From: Cycas panzhihuaensis
Taxonomy: Eukaryota > Cycadophyta
Assembly (NCBI GenBank): GCA_023213395.1
Contig: CM041465.1
Span: 29,023,741 to 29,087,740 of the forward strand
Reading direction: 5' to 3'
Length of the DNA stretch: 64,000 bases
Below are positions 21,670 through 32,400 of this stretch, in pieces (within the stretch, counting starts at the first letter, position 1; every line of letters begins with the position of its first letter). The position numbers and the translations under genes are program-made. Below the pieces are notes generated by a model. It worked only from the letters and a program-made list of their open reading frames with translations. It did no database searches and was not told the DNA's origin.

Positions 21670-22020
21670 GCTCCAAGGAGTAGAGGGGGAAAGGAATCGT
21701 ATCTAGACATGATATGATCAGTTGGTGGAGTAGATGGTTGTGAGGTCATCGCGGAGAAAGACTCAAATGCATATGATGGTGGTGACCCTAAGGAGGCCTT
21801 GAGATTAGGTGAGTAAGGGAGGGAGCTCACAACGGTAGTGGAGGAGCCTAAGAGGTATATGGTCTCCTAGAGAGGGGTCACACCGACTAAGAGATGATAC
21901 CCCTTGAGGGTAGGGGTGTTGGAGAGTAGGACATGATTAGTTTTAATTGGGAAAGCATCAAACCTCCAGGGAGTCACCATATGTTACCACATGATTGTAC
22001 TCCTCTCTATAAGGATTCCA
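21670..22020 (+). pseudogene. Tat-1 antisense gene, second part
   Basis: This continues the antisense gene cut by copia B at 7746. It aligns with 30140-30540 of Tat-2, which is uninterrupted: CATGATAYGATC near 21707, GATGATACCCC near 21893, and a long block GGAGTCACCATATGTTACCA from 21969. The coding part probably ends near this block. Confidence 0.6.
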
Positions 22021-22699
22021 ACTTCCCTAGGATGATATACCATATTATTTTGTATGATATGATTCATTATGTATATAAACAGGGGCCTATTGGCATCCCA
22101 TTTGGTCCATGATGATGGTGTTATGATTGTTTCCTGATGTTGTACTTATTATTTATTTTCTCATATATTTGTATATATGTGGACATGGGTGCACGGGTGT
22201 ATGAGAGACTATAGATCACGATGGTTTTGGTTGATTGTTATATGGTTTTGGTTATTAGATTGTTTGGGTGATGCCCATGCCTCCTTTCATGCATGACCAG
22301 ACCCGTAGCAAGCACACACGACCACCATGAGTGTAGGTGATAGGTACGTGTGAGGCTATAAGATGGAGAGTCATGCATATCTATTGAAGAAGCATAGCGG
22401 ATACGCAAACGAAGCATAAGTGAAGAGAGAGTATAGGTACTCCAGCATGCAGTCCTAGTTGGAGTGTGTTTATGAGCTTAGGAGTGACAAAAATGCACAC
22501 ATCGATTAGGAGGAAGGGTTTCTCATAGGAGGGAAACAAAAGGTACCATAGGAGGATCTGAAAAGATAAGAAAACCACCCTAATCTACCACTCCACTTAT
22601 GGTGAGGAGGAATGGAGATGCACTTAGAGTGGTAGTTTAGGCTTACTTCAGAGTAAGGAGAGAGAAGCGATATGCTAGGCCTACCCAGGGATAGGAATA
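22021..22699 (+). other. Downstream region of the Tat-1 antisense gene
   Basis: It aligns with 30540-31205 of Tat-2 (shared GCATAGCGRAATAYGCAAA, CTCYAGCATGC and GGAGAGAGAA blocks). No domain is seen on either strand. It separates the antisense gene end from the convergent integrase end and may hold its 3' UTR and polyadenylation signals. Confidence 0.45.
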
Positions 22700-23521
22700 G
22701 TCACACATAGAATTTCCTTAAGGACTTACCATTGATGGCTTTCTCAAATTCAATACCCTCTATGGTTGCGATCCTATAGGCATCGTTATTGAGGCTTTTA
22801 AGAATGACAAAAGGGCCAACCCAATTAGGTCCGAATTTAGACAAATGATCATGGAGATACCAACTTGAGGTCTTGGTCTCCAGGATGCAAAGGACAGTGG
22901 TGAAAGCATTTGTTATACATCCTTCATGCCTTAGCCTTAAAGGTGAGGTTTGCTTGGTAAGCAGTCAAGCATTTATCATCAAGGGCTTCAAGGTCTAGGA
23001 GATGGGCTTGATGATAATAATCCTCATTATAATACCCTGAAGGGAAACCCACAAGGATGGGATTTCAACTTCTAATGGGAGGACCACCTTAGTTCCATAC
23101 ATAAGGGAGAACCGGGTCATTCGTATAGCTATGCACATGGAAGTACGATATGGCCATAAGGTGAAAGGAAGTTAAAGATGCCAATCCTTTTGAGATTAGG
23201 TGACAGTTTTCTTTAGGATGATTATGAGGGTTTTGTTAAAAGATTTTATTTGGCCATTGGCTTGGGGGTACTATGGAGAGGAAGTTTTGTGAGATATCTT
23301 AAATTTCTTACAAACTTCATCCATTTCCTTATTACAAAAAGGGGTTCTATTATCCGTAATCAAGACATTGGGGACCCTGAATCAACAAATAATATGTTGG
23401 TAGACAAAGGTGGCTATCATCTTGCCAAACGTAGAGGATAAGGGACCGCTTTGGCCCATTTAGTAAAGTATTATATTGCAATCAAGATGAACTTGTGCTG
23501 CAACAAAAAAGACAGGGTTAT
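22700..23521 (-). pseudogene. Tat-1 integrase, core and C-terminal part
   Basis: On the minus strand, from the Tat-2 junction, HKFILIA and YFTKWAKAV (near 23450-23490) continue the core begun at 37998. ITDNRTPFCNKEMDEV near 23320-23370 holds the second aspartate. YPQANGQIK near 23250-23280 is the catalytic-helix motif, in which the usual Glu appears to be Lys. The C-terminal GPF-type module KFGPNWVGPFVIL lies near 22800-22850, followed by RIATIEGIEFEKAINGKSL near 22735-22790. The domain is dead: Tat-2 splits it and stops occur near 23260 and 23462. Confidence 0.88.
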
Positions 23522-23526
23522 AGCCC

Positions 23527-26449
23527 TAGAGTTGCATCTACGAGATGGTCACTACACTTAGTAGGTGTTAAGGTGGTCAATAGCCAATACTGGAATGTGA
23601 ATAAGATCCTACAAGTGGAAGAGAACACCACACAGGGCGTCTGTGCACTAGAGCATGAGTTCAAAACCCATGAATGGTGCTTAACTTCCTCAGAGTAGCT
23701 TTTACTTTTAGTTTTAAGAGGCAAGATACACGTAGGGGTATCTCGGGTAATCCCAAAGTATGAGGTCCTCCTATCCTTGGATGGCCGGAAGGGAGGAGGA
23801 GGCCTAACAAAGTAGATAAACTTGGAAGAAAATATGTATGACATGGGTATGATGTATAGATAAACAGAATAGGAGCATAATATAGTAGCAAGAACCTTTC
23901 CTATGTCTACTAACTCAGGGCAGGTCTAAAGTAGATAGGAGTGATGGCAAAGATGGGCCGTGTGTGAGGAAGCAGAAGTGATGTTGTGTGTGTGTGCTTT
24001 CGGAAAGGAAAGAAAATACAAACAACACTCCCTCTCTCTCATTTCCTTTTATCAACAAAAGTTTAAGGAAAGAAATATTTCACACGTAGTCAAACATGTA
24101 TGCTAAAGTAAATATGCAATTAAGGGAATGTTTGTGCTTTGGGTGAGAAAAGGGAGTGGTATAATTCCTATAAAGTGCTCTTTCCTAAGAAAGCATTCAT
24201 GCAATATGTAAATGCAAGATGAATGCACACAAATCACTTATTACCCTTTCTCTTTTAATGTAGTTTATCATGCAAGCGTATGTGCTAAACAAAAAAATAA
24301 GAAAAGGAAGAGCTAAGTGAGAAGATATGGTGCATACTCAGAAGGTCATGCGGTTGGAAGAAGGCCTTCACCCAGGAGTCACGTTTGTCTTCTCATCCTC
24401 ACTTAATATGCAGTCAGTGTTGTGGTAAAGGTGGAGTGGGGGCTTCCTCACCTTCCCCATATAAAGAGAAATGAAATGGAAAGAGCAAATGACTATGCGA
24501 GAAAGTAAGAAACTAAAGAAGACAATAAAGGAAATGAAGAAGGCAAGGGTCTACCCGGGTCAGAGTACTTACTTCCCTTTGTAAATACCACCATGTAACC
24601 TACACTCATAAAGGCCTTTACCCTCCTAAGAGGGCTATTAATAAATAGAACAAATATGCATACAATGATACAATGACAAACTATTGAAGTATAATATGTT
24701 ATGTTAGTCAATTCTCCACAAAAGACAACTCTACAATATCTCCAAAAGAAAGCACCGAAACCTTCCAAGCAAGAAGGAGGTTAGCCTTGGAATGGCCAAC
24801 CCTATGGTCTATGGACCTCCATGTTGCCCCAAAGTGTAAAGAGCAGCAAATAGGACAACCTATGGGTGAAATAACGGGAAGAGGATGGGTGTTGTAAAGT
24901 TTGTGGGTAGTTTCCAGTGTTGCAAACGTGTTATAGGCAACAAGTTGCAATGTAGGCAGTACCAAGGCTAAGGATGAGTGCTAGGTGCTCTGTAGGGTTG
25001 AAAGAAAGGCCCAAAATAAGGTGTGCAGGCCTAAGTCTAGCACAGCAAGTGCTGTACATGCTAAAACTTAGCACATGCCCAATCCCATAGGTCTTCGAGG
25101 CATACCAAGAAAGCCACGAGTGAGGGAGAGGGAGGAAGAGCAGGGTTTGCCCTTGGAGTGTAGGCCTAGTGGGTATAGATCCCACCTTACTCCCTCTATT
25201 CACACCTTATGGGTCCTTTCCCACACCCATCTTTGAGATATCCAAGGGAGGATAAGGGATATAAAGGTTACAGGTAAGAATAAATGGAAGAATTGCACTT
25301 TCATAGGGTAGAACACTAAGACATGAAGTGTATACCAACAGAACTTGCCTATGTAAGTTAAACTTAAAGAAAAGGATGAGAAATGAAGAAGGGTACCTAC
25401 TGGGCTGAGATAAGAGTAGGTTTGCCCCTATGGACAATAGAGAATAGTAGGTTGGAGGAGCTTATAGGGTATTTCCAAGTTGCAGGAGGAGAAAGCTCCC
25501 TAGAGGCTGAAGGGTGCACATGGAGGCCACTCCTGGGCATAAATCTTTGCTTGGAGATATTGATGGAGAGACTTGCTATCACGAAATAGTGGTGTAGTAG
25601 GTGAATTCCAGGTTGGTATGCTAGAAATATAGGTATACTAAGAATTCTATAGAGTATCCCTTGTGAGAACTGAGAGAAAAAAAGAAGATAAGTATTGTTG
25701 GAGAGCCAAGAAGAAGGAAAATGAGTATGTTTTTGGGATATATACCTCCCCTAACCCTAATCGAGCGATTAGGTTTTGGGTAGGGATGATTTGGCGACTT
25801 ATCCACGTGGCAGTTCTACAAAAAGGGTGAGAATTACCATGGCAGATTTTAAAAAATAGTGAGAAATAGTCGCACTGCGGTAAACTTTGTGGTACCACTA
25901 AGTTTACAGTGGTGCGAAACCAGGGGTGCAACAATAGCGAAAATAAGGGTCCTGGGAACCCAAAACAGGGATATCCTTAGCCTAGGAGGAGTTGACCCTC
26001 CTGTCCATGTGGCTGGGGACACTCTGAAGGGGTGAGTTGACTAGACTGAGCAGGATATCGTGAGGAAAGAGTCCTAAGAATGCTAGAAATAGGTGAAAGT
26101 GCCTACCACTCCTAGGGAAACTAGGGGTCGTGGTAGCTAACTAAGGTATGAGTGGATCACACTGAATGGCAGGGGCTTGAGGTGATGTGGAGGTAACGAA
26201 GAGGGTTGTGGAGTGCCATGGGAGTACATGACTCAATGAGGAGTATGTCCCATGAAGGGTCGTCATAGGCTAGAGACATACGAGGTGCTTAAGCAAGATG
26301 CATAAATAATCGTAAAATAAGCTAATCAAACCATGCAACCCAAATAATGCTCTAATCAACATCTCTAGAGTGGCCGAGATAAGAGAGAAAATATACCTAT
26401 GCTTACCTGAGTCGATCTGTCCATACCTATTCCCGGTAGCTAGGAAACA
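23527..26449 (-). repeat. Tat-2 3' LTR
   Basis: The plus strand begins TAGAGTTGCATC (TG decayed to TA) and ends GGAAACA. Collinear with 35068-37992. It contains a long quasi-palindrome centred on GGTACC (25881-25906). Related to, but clearly distinct from, the Tat-1 LTR. The short frames inside it on both strands are not coding. Confidence 0.92.
25881..25906. repeat. GGTACC-centred quasi-palindrome in the LTR
   Basis: The arms are TAAACTTTGTG and its near-complement around GGTACC. Similar arms recur in the other LTRs (3258-3318, near 37395-37450, near 46765-46820) and in the antisense-gene leaders (5871-5894, 28335-28358). Confidence 0.7.
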
Positions 26450-26879
26450 CTACCTCTTTGGCAGCAAAGCCTTGTTGCTTCATAGCATGTTGTTGTTGCG
26501 AATGCTGTCAATAAAAATTGTTAGTAGCATGTGCATATGTAACAATCATAATAGTGACAAGAGCTAAAGGTTGCTAACGAGTGTCATGGAAAAATACGTG
26601 GATATAAGAGCAAGGGTGGAGACAACATAGGGGCTCCCTATGTACCACCTAGGAATCAACTGGAAGGTGAGACGGATGAGGGGGGATGCCCCCATCATGA
26701 GAGTGCAAAGAAAAGGTATGATGATAATAGGAAAAAGAGTGAACGAACAAACCTGATGGTCGCCATAGTTTAACCTCATTAGTGGCTAGCTTTCATAGGT
26801 ATGAACGGATTGCAAGATGAGGTGTAAGATGGCCCAAGACTTGGGCAACAAGGCAACCGGGCAAGTCTCTCAAGGGCAG
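26450..26879 (-). other. Tat-2 polypurine tract and spacer
   Basis: Minus-strand CCAAAGAGGTAG sits directly before the LTR start (TGTTTCC) and is the likely polypurine tract. The rest of the stretch is non-coding and matches 3864-4380 of Tat-1 in part. Confidence 0.55.
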
Positions 26880-27346
26880 TCATTAAGAGGGGGAAGGCAA
26901 TGCTCAAGGCTGAGTCAGACGAGGTTGTTTGCCTCAATGTTGAGGGCTCAAAGGATGTGTTGGATATCAAAAGATAAAAAATAAGCCAATAGGAATCTGG
27001 CAGTCGAAGTGAGGGCTCTCAAGCATGGGCATCGCACCTGGTAGACCTAGGTAAGATGGGACACCACAACCTGGGAGTCGCAAAGAAGAACAATGGGTCT
27101 ATGGTAAAAATGGAGCGCATTAGTGAGGGCTTAAATAACGGCTATGTACTCAGCTTCGTTATTGGTGGCCTCAGGGAGGAAGACTCTGGAATGTAAGAAA
27201 TTATATCTAGAAGGGTCACGAAGAATCCACGCGATGATAAAGGGACCAGGATTACCATAGCTTCTATTGTCAGTGAAGATGAAGAGGGCCATGGGTGAGA
27301 AAATAAAGTATCTCGATGGAAAGAAATATAATAGAGTCAAGGGCAA
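26880..27346 (-). pseudogene. Tat-2 second RNase H
   Basis: The minus strand reads ALFIFTDNRSYGNPGP near 27250-27300 (first aspartate kept, the following Gly changed), then EATNNEAEYIAVI near 27135-27175 (glutamate kept). After a stop, the LLCDSQ-type block lies near 27070-27090 (read as LRLPG-type noise in other frames), and a C-terminal NIEANNL near 26930 follows. It has the same place and orientation as in Tat-1 and Tat-3, between the antisense promoter and the 3' LTR. Inactive because of stops. Confidence 0.7.
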
Positions 27347-27829
27347 AGAAAAAGGGGCTCATATAGCTAGCAGTAATGGCTACGAAGGGTAGTAGGACCC
27401 AATAAGGAGGCTACCTAAGTGTGGAGTGGTTTATCCCACCAACGGAAAAGAACAGACAATGAAAAGGCCCCTCTAGGGCACCAAAGGTCACTTAAGGAAG
27501 CGAAAATAAATCCCAAATGGAGGGAGCGTTCCCTTTGGAGACCCCAGAGACACGAATGGGCCACAAAAACAAGTCTAGGATGGTGAAATGATCCAAACAA
27601 GTATAAACTCGGGCATGCACAGGAATGGCATGTAAAATGAGACAAAAGGGACCTAATAGAAATGAGTCAGTGAGGCGCCATAAATGCACCTAAAAGAATG
27701 AGTAAAACAAGGGCTATGGAGGTGAAAGAGAAAATAGGACTAGAAGGAAATGATGATTAGGGATAAGAGATGGCCTCAAGGGCTGTCTCGAAGGTAAAAA
27801 CGGAGGAAGTGCCTACCAAAACCCCCACT
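27347..27829. other. Tat-2 divergent spacer
   Basis: Counterpart of 4839-5339 in Tat-1, between the minus-strand RNase H and the plus-strand promoter. No domain recognised on either strand. Confidence 0.4.
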
Positions 27830-27838
27830 TATATAAAG
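27830..27838 (+). promoter_or_regulatory. Putative TATA box of the antisense gene (Tat-2)
   Basis: TATATAAAG, identical to the Tat-1 site, followed by the shared TTCATTTTCATGGGC motif and CCCTTTCCCTTATGCAATGG, which is also identical in Tat-1. Confidence 0.5.
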
Positions 27839-28469
27839 AAACTTGATGAAAATGGGATTCATTTTCATGGGCTCGTGAACGAATCCGAGCCCTTTCCCTT
27901 ATGCAATGGAGCGCTACCTGTCTTTAGAGGCATGCAGGGGAGGATTCGACTGTTGGATCGAGGCGAGGAGACAACCAGTGAGATGGGGGCGATGATTTAG
28001 TGATTACGAGCCTGGATCCAGTGAGTGGATTACTCGTCCCTTAGCCAATCTCGTCCTTTGAAATTTTTTGCTTTTTGTGATTTTTTAGAGTAGTTTTGGG
28101 CCTCCTAAAAGCAAAAAGTGATCTCCCGAAGTCTAAATTAGACCCAGAGAGAGGTGGGACTGGGGCATTAGGTAGCCCCGCTTCCAGTGAGCCTGAGAGT
28201 GGCTCACCCAGGTAAAAATTTAGAAATCTTGGGTAGGAAACACCCCATTTTAAGGGGGTGACGTTTACATCACAGTAAAGATTGCGGCGTTGCGATGTTT
28301 GCCATGTGGCCCTGATCATCGCAGGACCTAGGCCAAACTCTATAGTACCACAGAGTTTGGTGTCATGCGAAGGCAAAATAAATGAAAAATAAAAGATGGC
28401 CCTAAGGGAACCTAAATCTTAATCAAATGAAGATGAGGGACAATCTAGAGGGCATAGAGGTGAGTATAA
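27839..28469 (+). other. Leader and probable intron of the Tat-2 antisense gene
   Basis: It holds the donor-like GTGAGTGGATT near 28022, a CACCCCATTTTAAGGGGGTG hairpin near 28240-28260 and the 24-nt palindrome at 28335-28358, identical to Tat-1 5871-5894. A TTTTGCAAG acceptor-like end near 28500 would join to the coding exon. The intron is inferred from these matches only. Confidence 0.4.
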
Positions 28470-30480
28470 GTAGGATTCTGACTTGTTTTGGGGTGTTTTG
28501 CAAGCACTGATCATGGTGAAAAACCACAAAAATATAGGCATGGCGATGTTGAGTTTCATAGAGATGATATCTCACGAGGACAAGTAGGTTTTGGCTAGGT
28601 GTGGCCTACTAAAGGTCACGAGGACACCATAGTACATGTCAGACTAGAGGCTTCTAGTAGACATCGTCTCATATTAGGATAGACAGAGATACGCATTCCA
28701 TCTCCCTGAGGTGTGAGACGTGACAGTCACACCAGGGGATATCAGGAGGATCCTGGGAGTGCCGGCAATAGGGAGGCTAGCATCACTAGGGGCGTTGCCT
28801 AATAATGAGGTAGCACACAGGGAGGCAGCCACGTTTTTCACAGGCCAGGATAGATGGGAGGGGAAAGATATCCCATTACAGAGCATGGTTCTGTTGGGGG
28901 TTCCTCGTGTAAGGAAACTGATTACTTTATGTATTCTATTCTGGACATCTTAGAAATAGAACTATAGAGATATGCCTGGAAGATGGATAGACGCAATGAG
29001 GAGATGCGAGGTCGGGAGAGGCTTGACTGGGCTACCCTTATAGCGACAAATTTAGTCGCCCAGCTAGATGCTATTCAGGTGGCAGGGAAGGGTGGTTTAT
29101 CATACAACACAATGTTACAGTGTTAGTTTTTTTATCATTTCAGAGTGGTAGTACTGGTAGGGGGACCACACCCCATTTTAGAGTGGGCTCCCATGGTATA
29201 TAGGTGGAAGACCCGATTTATAGGGACCGAGGACTAGGCGCACATCTGTCGCTCAGTGGAGGCTACATCACTGGACCTCCTTACCATGGAAGATTATATA
29301 TTAGATCGATATCGAGGGGTGAGGTAGGACAATAACAACGAGGCAGGTGGAGCTACAGTTACCTCAGGAGATGGTGGAAATGGAGGTGATGGCAGTGATG
29401 AGGTTGGCCTGTCAAGAGCTATAGGAGGAGAGGTAGGTCCATCGGGGACTACTAGAGGAGAGGTGGGTCCTTTAGGAGTTGTGGAGGAGAGTACGAGCCC
29501 ATTGACATGAGCCCGAAGACTACAGATAGTAGGGAGATCCATAGAGGTAGCGGCACCAGTAGAGGAGGGCAGAGACACCCCAGTAGCTGAGGTGGTTACC
29601 GAGGAGGTACCAGAGGAGGAGGAGGTACCAACAGCTGGTGGAGTTTTCTAAGCAAAGGCTATCATCTGATTCGAGGAGACGGTGGTCGTAGAAGGTGAGA
29701 CACTACCTTCTCCTGACATCTTTCGATTACTAGATGTCTAGATGTTGTTTAGTGTGTATATGGACATGCACTAATATATGACATGTTGGATTTGTAGGTG
29801 TGATAGAGATACAGAGGTTAGTGGAGGCAGTAGTCTAGGAGATGTTCCCCTAGGCCTATGTAGAGGGGAAACCTCTCATCCAGGCAAGAGATGAGCCTAG
29901 ATCGGGAGGTGCACATATGGCAGCATTCACCCCATTGGTGAGGGCAAGAGATGTCTGGATAGTGGAGTCCCAAGAGCATGAGGCATGTGTGGGATAACTA
30001 CAGGGGGAGTTGGATGAGACCTAGGTCGAGAGAGATGCCCTTTGAGGTTGAGTACAGGTATTGAAGGCTCTAGGAGGAGTAGGTGGAGATGCCAAGGGTC
30101 ACATCTAGATGGTAGTGCTGGAGGAGCATCTCTGAGGGATGGAGAAGAGACTCTGAGGAGTGGAGAGAGAGTGGGATTATATCCAGGCATGATACGATCG
30201 ACTAGTAGATGAGATGGCATCGAGGTTGTTGAGGAGCTGGACCTAGACCTACAAGGTGACAATGACCCCTAGGAGGCCTCAAGATGAGGGGAGCAAGGCA
30301 GAGAGCTCCCTGAGGCACAGGAGGAGCCTAGGAGACATGTGGTACCCAAGAGAGAGATCACATGGCCTAGGAGATGATACCCCAAGAGCAGGGCAACAAC
30401 AGTAGAATATAGGAGCTTTGATTTGATAGGGGAAAGCACAGACCTTTAGGGAGTCACCATATGTTACCACATGATTGTAC
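28470..30480 (+). pseudogene. Tat-2 antisense gene (PMD-like, about 650 codons)
   Basis: This is the most complete copy of the extra antisense gene. A possible start is the ATGGTGAAAAACC near 28515. The N-terminal block (near 28570-28810) shows a CGLL segment, LLVDIVSY, an aromatic-rich RQRYAFHLPEV and VTVTPGDIRRILGVPAIG. That order fits the plant mobile domain, where a 'WxP.THTFHLP..E.T.TL.DV..LLGLP.DG'-like pattern is usual. A Gly/Glu-rich linker follows near 29330-29640, then a charged, heptad-like segment near 29930-30240 that may form a coiled coil. The C-terminal region matches Tat-1 21670-22020. Many TAG stops replace probable Gln/Trp codons. The protein is probably nuclear if PMD-like; its role in the element is unknown. 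Confidence 0.6.
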
Positions 30481-31205
30481 TCCTCCCTATAAGGACTCCA
30501 AATTCCCATGAATGATGTACCATACCATTTTTATGATATGACACATGAATCATTTTTTTATATATAGACGGGGGTGACTAGTGCCCCATTTGATATGTGA
30601 TGGTCTGTATATGGCATGTTGTGACGGATTAATGTTGTTTTATACTTTTATGTGTATGTATATATGTATGCATGTGAGTGCACACAGATGCATGAGAATA
30701 TAGTTTATGATATTTTGAGTTGATTATTGTATGGTTAGAGTTATGATTTTGTTTGAGCTACACGCACTTCCTTCCATGTAGGGTCACATCCTAATAGGCA
30801 CACATATGATCATGCAAAATATAGGCAACGGACACATGTGAGGCTGGGGAGTGGGACGACATATATGTCCACATGGAGAGCATAGCGAAATATGCAAAGG
30901 AAGCACCAACAGAGGGGGAGTAGAGATACTCTAGCATGCCATCCCAATTGGGGAAGTACCTAGGTCAAAAGGGTGACAAGGATGACACCCAATTAGGAAG
31001 GCGAGGCCTACACGAGAAGGAGGCATGAGAGGTTCTGCAGGAGGAGCCCAAAGAGGATAAAGGAGGCCACCTTAAGAGGTAATTCCACCTATGACCAAGA
31101 GGAATAAGGACACTCTCAAGATGGTAGTTTAAGCTCATTTCAGATCATAAGGAGAGAGAAAGATATAGCTAGTCCATGCATGGGTAAGGGTAATCACATG
31201 TAGAA
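30481..31205 (+). other. Downstream region of the Tat-2 antisense gene
   Basis: Collinear with 22021-22699 of Tat-1 and without a recognisable domain. Similarity ends at TAGAATT (31201-31207). In Tat-1 the integrase end follows that point; here unrelated sequence follows. This marks the deletion or replacement join. Confidence 0.5.
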
Positions 31206-31239
31206 TTGGAAATAAGTGACAAAGGGTAGGCCCTATGTG

Positions 31240-31550
31240 GCTAGGCCTATAAGCAAAATGATTTTGGTCAGAACCAGATGAATGCGATGGACCTGACACA
31301 CGATAGATCACGTGGCAAGGCTGCGTCTAGACAAGAGTGGCTCTAGTCTAGTGTGAGGATTGAGAACGCGAAGACGAAATGCCTCTATCAGTGGCTCTTC
31401 AATGGGGATGACTATGTGAAGCTGCTTGGCGAGGGTGAGAAGGTGAAAGAAGTGGTTGGTTCAGAACCAATGATTTAGGAGCCAGTGTAGAATGAAGAGG
31501 AACAGGAATATCTGATTGAGATATCCCCTTAGGTGCTCATGAAACCAGGG
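31240..31550 (+). pseudogene. Unassigned coding-like segment unique to Tat-2
   Basis: Just after the join a plus-strand frame (ATG codons at 31278 and 31287) reads as well-mixed protein, with AMDLTHDRSRGKAASRQEWL, one TAG, then KTKCLYQWLFNGDDYVKLL and GEGEKVKEVVGSEP, before another TAG near 31480. GC content and codon use look more gene-like than the surroundings. I do not recognise the protein, and nothing in Tat-1 corresponds. It lies between the antisense gene and protease in the place of RT-integrase. A captured host fragment is one explanation; an overlooked element domain is another. Confidence 0.4.
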
Positions 31551-32400
31551 TGACACGCTGAGGAGAGGGCTCACAACCCTCACTATCTAACTCGGAATCA
31601 CCTGTGATGACTAAGTAACTGTAACTACCTACACTAATAGGGGTAAACCTGACTAGGTTTGGCTCATGACATGGCATGGGGTCTAATTGATGAAGGTTGA
31701 TCTCCTAAAAAAGAGGTCCTACGGAAGGGGTAGCCTCCTCAAGATTGTTATCTTCATCATCGAAGAGAGCCTGGCAGGCTAGATGAGAAGTGTGAGATGG
31801 CATAGGCTCATGGGTGACAACCTTAACTCATCCTTCATGGACAAATTTAAGTTACCCCCAATGTGAGGAGTAGATTACTCCCATTTGGTTAAACCATAGT
31901 CGGCCCAATAAGAGGTTGTACTCCACATCGATATCAAGTACAATAACTTTGATAGAAATGGTCTTCCCTCCTAAGGTGAGGGAAAGGGAGACTGTCCCTA
32001 AAGGGGACTTCTCAGTCTCATCATACCCTTAGCATTTCCAAGGGACAGACTCAAGATCTAATATGCCCAACTCCTTGAGCATACGCACAGGCATAGAATT
32101 AACCAAGGAGTCATTATCTATAATGGTCCTCTTTATTATAAAATTAGGAGTGTCAATGGTAATGACAAATGGGTAATGAAAAAGATTCTCCCGTTCACTG
32201 GGAGATGGGAGATCATGGGGATCGAATGAGATGATAAGTAATCCATTTGAGGTGGCACCTACAACATGGATAGAAGCATCTTGCTAGCTAAGAGCTTCAA
32301 GAAGAAGAGCATGTTACTCGGGGCAACTTCTCAAGACATCCCTGCAGCGACGGTGTGGAGCTCATCAACGATAGAGAAGGGCTTCCCCTTCATGGTAGGT
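31551..32400 (-). pseudogene. Tat-2 protease
   Basis: Retroviral-type aspartic protease that cuts the Gag-Pol polyprotein. The minus strand has RTIIDNDSLVNSMPVRM near 32080-32130. IDNGSS is the Tat-type active-site form; here Gly is Asp. YNLLLGRPWFNQMG near 31880-31930 is the conserved flap/C-terminal block. Upstream, VGATSNGLLIISFDPHDLPS lies near 32200-32270. Stops near 32028 and 31848 interrupt the frame. From 31800 down to 31551 the reading is acidic and degraded. Confidence 0.8.

Noticed and set aside
7742-21674. Clean 5-bp target duplication for copia B
   Set aside because: ATTCC and GCTCC match at only three positions; the insertion is instead proven by flanking homology to Tat-2.
23518-25934. 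Several 60-108-codon minus-strand ORFs
   Set aside because: All lie in the Tat-2 3' LTR, differ from frames in the partner LTR and show no domain.
29294-30262. Pro/Ser-rich minus-strand ORFs
   Set aside because: Complements of the Tat-2 antisense gene; the plus frame is the one shared with Tat-1 and carrying the PMD-like block.
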